Source of the DNA: Lachnoclostridium sp. UBA7122
GTDB taxonomy: Bacteria > Bacillota > Clostridia > Lachnospirales > Lachnospiraceae
Assembly (NCBI GenBank): GCA_002493085.1
Contig: DKXQ01000064.1
Location: forward strand, 1-18,742
Length of the DNA stretch: 18,742 nucleotides
Direction: 5' to 3'
Positions 1 to 6,012 of this stretch are shown piece by piece. Within the stretch, counting starts at the first letter, position 1, and each line of letters starts with the position of its first letter. Under the pieces are notes generated by a model. That model saw only the letters and a list, made by a program, of their open reading frames with translations, was not told the DNA's origin and searched no databases. Both the position numbers and the translations under genes were made by a program.

Positions 1-11
1 ATCTAAACTTT

Positions 12-39
12 CGTATACCCAGGTAAAGTTAAACTATCC
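12..39 (+). repeat. 28-bp dispersed repeat, copy 1
   Basis: This stretch contains TATACCCAGGT and CTATCC and matches the reverse complement of 1489-1516 at 24 of 28 positions by hand alignment. The similarity does not continue on either side. It lies about 40 bases upstream of the -10 box of the Rrf2 gene. Its nature is unknown: it could be a regulator site, the end of a small repeat element, or a decayed intron piece. Confidence 0.4.
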
Positions 40-78
40 AAGATTTAATTAACTGTAGAATTCCACAACACAATATAG

Positions 79-84
79 TATAAT
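79..84 (+). promoter_or_regulatory. -10 box of the Rrf2-phosphatase operon
   Basis: A consensus TATAAT lies 20 bases before the ATG of the Rrf2 gene. No convincing -35 box sits 16-18 bases upstream, which is common for promoters that depend on an activator or are autoregulated. If it is used, the transcript would start near 91, giving a very short leader holding the AGGGGG ribosome site at 92-97. Confidence 0.4.
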
Positions 85-103
85 GGATGCCAGGGGGTGC
101 TAT

Positions 104-532
104 ATGAAGATATCAACTAAGGGAAGATATGCACTGCGTCTTATGCTGGATATTGCACAGAACTGCTCAGAAAAGCCTGTCAGCATAAAAGAAGCTGCAC
201 TGCGACAGAATATTTCTGACAAATATCTTGAACAGATTATTTCAATATTAAACAATGCTGGTTATGTCAAAAGCATAAGAGGCCCGCAAGGCGGATACCT
301 TCTTACAAAGCCGCCATCAGAATATACAACAGGCATGGTTTTAAGGCTTATGGAAGGTTCTCTTTCGCCTGTTGCATGTGCAGATGAATATGATGCGCAA
401 TGTGGCCGGCTTGATGGCTGTCCTACTAATATTTTATGGAAAAAACTAAATGATGCAATCAATAGTGTAGTTGACAATATTACACTTGCAGACCTTATGG
501 AATGGACGGAGGCACAAAATGGACAAAAGTAA
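104..532 (+). CDS. Rrf2-family transcriptional regulator, IscR-like
   Basis: This is a 142-residue winged-helix DNA-binding protein of the Rrf2 family. The start at 104 is chosen because MKISTKGRYALRLMLDIA is the standard family N-terminus and an AGGGGG ribosome site precedes it; an in-frame ATG at 83 would lie inside the -10 box. The recognition helix region is near residues 27-47 and the wing carries RGPQGGY (59-65). Three cysteines, C92, C100 and C106, occupy the place where IscR and NsrR hold an Fe-S cluster, with spacing C-x7-C-x5-C, so cluster-based sensing is likely. CymR-type members lack these cysteines. The gene overlaps the following phosphatase by 14 bases. Which genes it regulates cannot be told from the window; no isc or suf genes are present here. 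Confidence 0.93.
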   Translation: MKISTKGRYALRLMLDIAQNCSEKPVSIKEAALRQNISDKYLEQIISILNNAGYVKSIRGPQGGYLLTKPPSEYTTGMVLRLMEGSLSPVACADEYDAQCGRLDGCPTNILWKKLNDAINSVVDNITLADLMEWTEAQNGQK

Positions 533-1178
533 AAAATACAACGCTGTGATTTTTGATTTAGATGGAACTCTTTTAGATACACTGGAAGACCTTACGGATG
601 CTGTAAACCACACTATGCGCAAGTTCAGATGTCCAGAGCATACATTGGAAGAAGTACGTTCCTTTGTCGGCAATGGTATAAAAGTGTTGATAGAACGCTG
701 TCTTAAAGATGGGATAGATACTCCTGGTTTTAATGCTATTTTTAATGAGTTTAAACAGTATTATACTGCAAACTGCCGCATAAAAACCCGCCCATATACA
801 GGGATACCAGAGCTTCTGGAAAAACTTTATTCTAGTGGCTGCAAGCTTTCAATAGTGTCCAATAAAAACCAGGCAGCAGTAACAGAGCTAAATAACATAT
901 ACTTCTCACAATATATTTCCATAGCTATAGGAAATAGTGAAAACATACGCCAGAAACCAGCACCTGATACCACACTTAAAGCTATGGAAGATATGGGCTG
1001 TAATAAGGAAACCTGTGTATATATTGGTGATTCTGAGGTTGATATTGAAACGGCAAAAAATTCAGGGCTTGACTGCATTAGTGTAAGCTGGGGATTCCGT
1101 GATAAAGACTTGCTTGAAAAACTCAATCCTGGTGCTGTGGCAGATTCCCCAGAGGCACTTCTTAAATATCTGGTATAA
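519..1178 (+). CDS. HAD-superfamily phosphatase, phosphoglycolate phosphatase-like
   Basis: This 219-residue protein is a HAD hydrolase of the Gph/PgmB type. Motif I is DLDGT, with nucleophile D13 and general acid D15. Motif II is SIVSNK around S114, motif III is K146 in RQKPAPD, and motif IV is GDSEVD with D171 and D175 for Mg2+. A helical cap lies between motifs I and II, at about residues 20-95, as in class C1 enzymes. The start at 519 is preceded by GGACGGAGG. The frame is open further upstream, but that would run deep into the Rrf2 gene. The stop-proximal overlap implies translational coupling to the regulator. The substrate is uncertain: 2-phosphoglycolate, another sugar phosphate or pyrophosphate are all possible in this family. 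Confidence 0.9.
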   Translation: MDKSKKYNAVIFDLDGTLLDTLEDLTDAVNHTMRKFRCPEHTLEEVRSFVGNGIKVLIERCLKDGIDTPGFNAIFNEFKQYYTANCRIKTRPYTGIPELLEKLYSSGCKLSIVSNKNQAAVTELNNIYFSQYISIAIGNSENIRQKPAPDTTLKAMEDMGCNKETCVYIGDSEVDIETAKNSGLDCISVSWGFRDKDLLEKLNPGAVADSPEALLKYLV

Positions 1179-1188
1179 TATCAGATAT
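1166..1188 (+). terminator. Hairpin over the phosphatase stop codon, terminator-like
   Basis: ATATCTG (1166-1172) and CAGATAT (1182-1188) form a 7-bp stem with a 9-base loop containing the TAA stop. No T-run follows: the sequence runs into CTATAAATAGGG, where the intron remnant ends. It may be a terminator whose T-tract was lost to the insertion, or simply chance. Confidence 0.25.
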
Positions 1189-1194
1189 CTATAA

Positions 1195-1450
1195 ATAGGG
1201 TAGAGGGAAGATAATTTCCCCGCCCCTCCCATTGAACCGTACATACGGTTCCCGTATACGGCTCTATAATTTATATTCCAACCTTACTTAGGTAGTAATT
1301 TAAAGGATTGAGCAATCCCACTCCGTCCTTTATTTTATTTTCAAGTAAATATATACTGATTATGAAATTCACAATACTCATTCCACCTCTCTTGTACCAA
1401 CCAAGTCTTGTCTTATAATTCTGGCTACTGGGCAAACTTATACAGTATAT
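1195..1450 (-). mobile_element. Group II intron remnant, 3' end with domains V and VI
   Basis: On the minus strand, 1264 to 1234 folds as a group II intron domain V of 31 bases. GAGCCGTA pairs with TACGGTTC (a G.U wobble in the AGC triad region), a TG bulge follows, and an upper stem TACGG/CCGTA closes a short GAA loop. After a three-base joiner, 1230 to 1195 folds as domain VI: GGGGAA pairs with UUCCCU, and an unpaired A at 1201 sits six bases before a 3' terminus ending in AU, as expected for a branch point. The remaining domains and a reverse transcriptase are absent, because the dehydrogenase gene ends at 1651. This is therefore a 5'-truncated fragment, inserted antisense just past the phosphatase gene. 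Confidence 0.75.
1271..1450 (-). pseudogene. 59-codon open frame, possible 3' remnant of an intron-encoded protein
   Basis: Minus-strand translation from 1450 to the TAA at 1271 gives a continuous 59-residue frame containing LGWYKRGGMSIVNF and DGVGLLNPLNYYLSKVGI. A TAG directly precedes it and no well-placed start codon or ribosome site is visible; the first ATG is internal. It ends six bases before domain V, which is where an intron-encoded protein in domain IV would end. I do not recognise the family. The composition looks like genuine protein, so it may be the tail of a lost open frame. It could also be chance in structured intron RNA. Confidence 0.35.
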
Positions 1451-1488
1451 CTATAAAACTAATCTTTATACATTCTTTAACACTGTGG

Positions 1489-1516
1489 GGATAGCATAAC
1501 TTCACCTGGGTATATG
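1489..1516 (-). repeat. 28-bp dispersed repeat, copy 2 (inverted)
   Basis: The reverse complement of this stretch matches 12-39 at 24 of 28 positions. It abuts the long hairpin at 1514-1574 and overlaps it by three bases. Confidence 0.4.
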
Positions 1517-1574
1517 AAGCCGCTGGTGCTTAAATCTGGTCTTTGCAGATTTTATGCACCATTGCGTGCTTCAT
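1514..1574. other. Long interrupted hairpin downstream of the dehydrogenase gene
   Basis: There are four stem blocks in register: ATGAAGC/GCTTCAT (1514-1520 with 1568-1574), CGC/GCG (1521-1523 with 1564-1566), GGTGC/GCACC (1525-1529 with 1556-1560) and AAATCTG/CAGATTT (1532-1538 with 1546-1552). That makes 22 base pairs around a seven-base loop. No T-run follows on either strand, so it is not a standard intrinsic terminator. It may still end or stabilise the leftward dehydrogenase transcript, or be part of the intron or repeat element beside it. Confidence 0.6.
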
Positions 1575-1650
1575 TTAAGCGCAAGCGGCTGCCGGCTGGA
1601 AAAATTTTGAATCTGCCAGAGCTATATAACTTAAAATTTCACAAGTAAAC

Positions 1651-2895
1651 TTACCCTGTCTGCTGTGGATTTAAAATCCTATATACAAGACATTCACACT
1701 CCCTTAAATTCATTATTTTTGGGACAGGATAGCAGGGATTAGCTTCTGCCAATGCACATCTGGCTATATCTTTGCACTCTTTTTTACTTATGCCAGTTTT
1801 TTTTGCACTGTTTTCCAGTGCCTTATAAAAGCTGGTATTTATTCCAAACCTGTGGTCCAGCATTTTTATAAAACTTATATATGCCTTAGCTTTTTGCACT
1901 TCAGACATTCCTGTTTTAGAAATTCCTGAGATATCAGATAGTTGTGCAAGATTTTTATAAATACATCTGCCATACCATTCAAGTACATATGGAAGCACTA
2001 CTGATACCACCATGCCATGTGGAAGATAGTATTTGCTGCCTATTGCATGGCTTATGGCATGGACATATCCTAATGATGTCCTTGTAAATGCACGGCCGGC
2101 AAGATATGATGCCTCAAGCATATTTTGCCTTGCGTTTATTCCACCATTGTTATAATACACGCTTGTTATATTTTCTACGATGAGCTTAACTGCTGTTTCT
2201 GCATCTTTTCTGGCGTTTTTAAAAGAATACATGTTTATATATGATTCTGTTGCATGTGTCAGGGCATCCATGCCTGTATATGCAGTTAAATCCTGTGGAA
2301 GGTTCTGTGTCATAAGCGGGTCAAGTACAGCATATTTTGGTGATATTTTTGTATCTGCAATTATTTTTTTATGGCCATTAATGTCTTTAATAACAGCACA
2401 TGCTGTAGTTTCTGCGCCTGTACCTGCTGTTGTAGGTACTGCCACAATAACAGGGATTTTCTTTCTCACTTTCTGGTAGCCTGACAGGCGGCTTATGTTT
2501 TTTCCTGGATTGGCAATCCCGCCTGCTGCTGCCTTTGCACAATCTATCACAGAACCACCACCGATTGCAACGATTGCACTGCACCCTTTCTTAATATAAA
2601 GTTTTTTTGCGCGTTCAACACTCCCAATTCCTGTTTCAGGGCTTGTTCCATAAAATAGTACAAAGTCCAGATTTTTATTTTTAAACGTTTCTATTACTGT
2701 TTTAAATATATCTGATTTTAGAATATGTGGTCCTGTAATCACAAGTATTTTTCTTATGCCCTGTTTTTTTAATATATCCGGGATATAGTATACAGTACCT
2801 TTTCCTGATATAACTTTATTATTATATCTTGCCATATGCATAATATTAAGCAGTGCACTCTGGTAAATGCGGTAGAAGAAACTTTTAAAAACCAT
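1651..2895 (-). CDS. Iron-containing alcohol dehydrogenase (group III)
   Basis: This 414-residue NAD(P)-dependent dehydrogenase belongs to the Fe-ADH family (FucO/YqhD/BDH type) and probably reduces an aldehyde to an alcohol in fermentation. The nucleotide-binding loop is GGGSVID (112-118), followed by VPTTAGTGAETT (153-164). The four metal ligands expected from FucO are all present: D210 and H214 in GMDALTHATES, and H279 and H293 in GYVHAISHAIG and LPHG. About 26 residues precede the usual fold start, a leader I recall from clostridial members. The ATG at 2895 overlaps the stop of the upstream GTPase gene by 11 bases and has AAGGAG ten bases before it, so the two genes are translationally coupled. 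The substrate cannot be read from the sequence. Confidence 0.92.
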   Translation of the reverse strand: MVFKSFFYRIYQSALLNIMHMARYNNKVISGKGTVYYIPDILKKQGIRKILVITGPHILKSDIFKTVIETFKNKNLDFVLFYGTSPETGIGSVERAKKLYIKKGCSAIVAIGGGSVIDCAKAAAGGIANPGKNISRLSGYQKVRKKIPVIVAVPTTAGTGAETTACAVIKDINGHKKIIADTKISPKYAVLDPLMTQNLPQDLTAYTGMDALTHATESYINMYSFKNARKDAETAVKLIVENITSVYYNNGGINARQNMLEASYLAGRAFTRTSLGYVHAISHAIGSKYYLPHGMVVSVVLPYVLEWYGRCIYKNLAQLSDISGISKTGMSEVQKAKAYISFIKMLDHRFGINTSFYKALENSAKKTGISKKECKDIARCALAEANPCYPVPKIMNLRECECLVYRILNPQQTG

Positions 2896-5506
2896 TTTCT
2901 ATAATCTCCTTAATACGCTCTGATACTCTTCTTACTTCTTCTTTAAATTCATCTGCTGACATCCTTTTTGCTCCATCACCTGCCACTATTATCTGTTCAA
3001 GTGCATCTGATGTTGCAACTGTGACATTGTGTTTTTTTCCTATTTCATGTGTAACTTTCTCTATATACATATCGGCTGTTTCTGCTTCTTTTGTGTATAC
3101 AACATGTATATTGTGGTACTTTACAAGCCGGCCTGGATTTCCTTTTACCTTATAGGCATCAAATACAAGTATCAGTGTGCACTGCTTATAACCCTGGTAG
3201 TTACAAAGAATATCCATAAGTCTGCCCCTTGCAGCATCAAGGCTCACTTTTGAAAGGTCATTTAATTCTTCCCATGAAAATATTATATTATACCCATCTA
3301 CCAGCAAATATGATTTTTCTGTTTTTTTCTTTCTGTTATTTTTATTTTCATATCTGGCAAGATTTTGTAAATACTCTTCATCAGTATTTTTCTTTTTCCC
3401 GCCATTTCTTTTTTCATACCCTAAATATCCTGTTGTTTCACTTTTAAACTTTCTTGCAACAGGACCAAATGTCCTTTCAAAAATAGCCTCTAATTCTTTG
3501 TCTTCTTCTATAGTCCCGCTATAACTTCCTGCCTGCCTTTTAAATGCTATAGAACTGTCTATGTCTTCCCAGTCTGCGCTGTTCTCTGTATCTATTCCTT
3601 CAATATGCATATATTTGTGTGCTTCATACCATGGCACATAGAATCCTGCGCCATGGGCACAAAATACTGAACCTGAAGGATTTTCTATATCTTCGTCTGG
3701 GTTATAACTGGTTTTTTCAAGTATTTCCTGTTCATTGTGGCATGGCATATAGCCATTTAAATTGCATGACAGCCTGCCTTTTCCGCCTGTGTATGCACTG
3801 ACCTGTGCCATATATCCTGACATTGTGGACACAGGAGCCTCACCTGACAGTATCTGCATCTCCCCTTCTGTTACAGGTCCTTCAAATGAACCCTTCATCA
3901 TCTGTATATCTGTCATTGCCCTGCCTATACAGCCTGCTGGCACTTCCAGCCTGAAGCTGTAATATGGCTCAAGCAGCCTGCTATGTGCCTGCATAAGCCC
4001 CTGTCTTAGTGCACGGTATGTTGCCTGTCTGAAATCACCGCCTTCTGTGTGTTTAAGATGTGCCTTTCCCGCAATTAACGTAATCTTTATATCTGTAATT
4101 GCTGAACCTGTAAGCACGCCTGGATGCTCTCTTTCATCAAGATGTGAAAGAATAAGCCGCTGCCAGTTTTTTGCAAGGCTGTCTTCACTGCACTCTGATG
4201 ACAATACAATCCCACTGCCTCTTTCTCCTGGCTCAAGCAGAAGATGCACTTCTGCATAATGCCTTAGTGGTTCAAAATGTCCAGCTCCTCTGGCTGTTTT
4301 TGTAATAGTTTCCTTATACACTATATTTCCACGTCCAAAACTGGTTTTTATGCTGAATCTTTCTAATAAAAGCCTTTGCAGGACTTCAAGCTGCACTTCA
4401 CCCATAAGCTGTATATTTATTTCCTGCAGTTTCTCATTCCACACTGTATGAAGCTGTGGCTCTTCTTCCTCTAAAATCCTTAAACATTCAAGAAGCCTAT
4501 GGCAGTCTGTGCCATCTTCAGGGACTATTCTGTATGCAAGAACTGGTTCAAGAACCGGCACACAAGACAGCTTTTCTACACCCAGGCCTTCTCCTGGATA
4601 AGTACTTTTAAGTCCTGTTATTGCACATGTCATGCCAGGCTCTGCAACAGGCACAGTTTTATACTTTGGTCCTGAGTAAAGCCTTATCTGTTCTGCCTTT
4701 TCTTCTGTGCCCTCTATCTGTGCCCTGACTTTCAGGCTTCCTCCTGTAATTTTTATATAAGTAAGTCTTGTGCCCTGTGAATCTCTTGCAATCTTATAAA
4801 CCTTTGCTCCAAAACTTTTACTATATTTTATGGGAGAATGGTAATTATAAAATCCTGCCATAAATTCTTCTACACCCTGCATCTTAAGGGCAGAACCAAA
4901 ATAGCATGGAAAAATCTTTCTTTCTGATACCAGTTTTTTTATTTCATCACTGCTAATAGTACCCTCTTCCATATATATGTCAAGGATGCGTTCATCTGAC
5001 ATAGCTATATCTTCGTAAAACTCCCCAGTCTTTTCATCTGTAAAATTAATACAGCCATCATCAAGTCTTTTTTTAAGTTCTGCCATAATATCACCAGTGT
5101 CCCTGTTTGTAATATCCATTTTGTTTATAAAAATAAAGACTGGGATATTATACCTTTTTAAGAGTTTCCACAATGTAGCTGTATGCGGCTGTACACCATC
5201 TGTAGCACTTATTACAAATATTGCATAGTCAAGTACATTAAGTGTTCTCTCCATCTCTGCCGAAAAATCTACATGGCCAGGAGTGTCAAGAAGTGAAATT
5301 TCTACATCCTTCCAGTTAATAACAGCCTGTTTGGAAAATATCGTTATTCCCCGCTCACGCTCAAGTCCATAATTATCAAGAAATGCATCTTTATGGTCTA
5401 CACGTCCGAGGGTTTTTATATTTCCTGCAAGAAACAGCATGCTTTCTGATAGTGTTGTCTTGCCAGCATCTACGTGTGCCAGTATTCCTGCCACAAGCCT
5501 GTCCAC
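2885..5506 (-). CDS. TetM/EF-G-like translational GTPase fused to a Rae1/YacP-like NYN nuclease domain
   Basis: This 873-residue fusion starts at a GTG with GAGGTGG seven bases upstream. Residues 1-220 are a translational GTPase domain: AHVDAGKTT (10-18), RERGITI (50-56), DTPGH with H78 (74-78) and NKMD (128-131). Residues 225-600 follow the domain II-V plan of TetM/TetO ribosomal protection proteins (e.g. LLEPYYSF, ILSGEAP). The domain IV loop that reads SPVSTP in TetM is instead HTEGGDF (486-492), so tetracycline resistance should not be assumed. A region with SVFCAHGAGFYVPW (613-626) and a lysine-rich linker (about 690-730) follow. Residues 731-873 match B. subtilis Rae1 (YacP): LLVDGYN with D737, VFDA with D783, ETAD with D812 and ATSD with D834. 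Plain TetM proteins are about 640 residues long. Function is inferred: action at the ribosomal A site with possible mRNA cleavage. Confidence 0.9.
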   Translation of the reverse strand: MDRLVAGILAHVDAGKTTLSESMLFLAGNIKTLGRVDHKDAFLDNYGLERERGITIFSKQAVINWKDVEISLLDTPGHVDFSAEMERTLNVLDYAIFVISATDGVQPHTATLWKLLKRYNIPVFIFINKMDITNRDTGDIMAELKKRLDDGCINFTDEKTGEFYEDIAMSDERILDIYMEEGTISSDEIKKLVSERKIFPCYFGSALKMQGVEEFMAGFYNYHSPIKYSKSFGAKVYKIARDSQGTRLTYIKITGGSLKVRAQIEGTEEKAEQIRLYSGPKYKTVPVAEPGMTCAITGLKSTYPGEGLGVEKLSCVPVLEPVLAYRIVPEDGTDCHRLLECLRILEEEEPQLHTVWNEKLQEINIQLMGEVQLEVLQRLLLERFSIKTSFGRGNIVYKETITKTARGAGHFEPLRHYAEVHLLLEPGERGSGIVLSSECSEDSLAKNWQRLILSHLDEREHPGVLTGSAITDIKITLIAGKAHLKHTEGGDFRQATYRALRQGLMQAHSRLLEPYYSFRLEVPAGCIGRAMTDIQMMKGSFEGPVTEGEMQILSGEAPVSTMSGYMAQVSAYTGGKGRLSCNLNGYMPCHNEQEILEKTSYNPDEDIENPSGSVFCAHGAGFYVPWYEAHKYMHIEGIDTENSADWEDIDSSIAFKRQAGSYSGTIEEDKELEAIFERTFGPVARKFKSETTGYLGYEKRNGGKKKNTDEEYLQNLARYENKNNRKKKTEKSYLLVDGYNIIFSWEELNDLSKVSLDAARGRLMDILCNYQGYKQCTLILVFDAYKVKGNPGRLVKYHNIHVVYTKEAETADMYIEKVTHEIGKKHNVTVATSDALEQIIVAGDGAKRMSADEFKEEVRRVSERIKEIIENGF

Positions 5507-5532
5507 TTAAATCCACCTCACTTATCCTGTTT

Positions 5533-5988
5533 TTACAGGCCCAAAGCACTTTTTGCAAGCCTGTCTGCCATATCATTATATTTATCTTTTGAATGGCCTT
5601 TTACTTTTACAAATTCTATTAAAACTTTATCTTTTACACTGTCGTAAAACTTTTTGTACGCCTGCGTGCCCTTTTTATTTGCTCTCCACTCCCCAAGACA
5701 CCACTTTGCTATGCCCTCATAGTCATAGTATATTATAATTTTTTCCAGGCCCTCATCAGCTGCATACCGCATAGCAGCTTCAGCCCCCTTTATCTCCCCT
5801 GCAACATTGTGCATTGCTGCCAGTCCTGCGTCACTGCTTTTGCCTGAAAAACAGAGTTCCTTCCCATCACGCAGAATAACCATGCCATATGAAAATTCAC
5901 CATTATAATAACTGCCATCCACATATGCCTTTACAATGCCAGAAGAACCCTTTTTTTCATTGTGCACGGCATAATATTTATCTGCCAT
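5533..5988 (-). CDS. Ribonuclease H family protein (RNase HI-like)
   Basis: This 151-residue protein would cleave the RNA strand of RNA-DNA hybrids. The RNase H fold is marked by D24 in AYVDGS, E65 in NVAGEIKGAE and D89 in IYYDYEG, with a C-terminal KGHSKDKYNDMADRLA block supplying the last acidic ligand (D139 or D142). The N-terminus MADKYYAV resembles the start of the viroplasmin-type module found on some bacterial RNases H, but only a stub remains before the catalytic domain. I chose the ATG at 5988 because GGAGGAG ends three bases before it. An in-frame ATG at 6000 lies within that ribosome site and would give four extra residues. The gene lies 26 bases before the GTPase fusion and 24 bases after the kinase gene, suggesting co-transcription. 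Confidence 0.88.
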   Translation of the reverse strand: MADKYYAVHNEKKGSSGIVKAYVDGSYYNGEFSYGMVILRDGKELCFSGKSSDAGLAAMHNVAGEIKGAEAAMRYAADEGLEKIIIYYDYEGIAKWCLGEWRANKKGTQAYKKFYDSVKDKVLIEFVKVKGHSKDKYNDMADRLAKSALGL

Positions 5989-6012
5989 AGTCTCCTCCAT
6001 CCAGAAATAGCA

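Noticed and set aside
2885..5506. Annotation as a tetracycline-resistance (Tet(M)-type) gene
   Set aside because: The GTPase and domain plan match, but the domain IV loop lacks the SPVSTP stretch, the protein is some 230 residues longer, and it lies in a chromosomal gene set without mobile-element markers.
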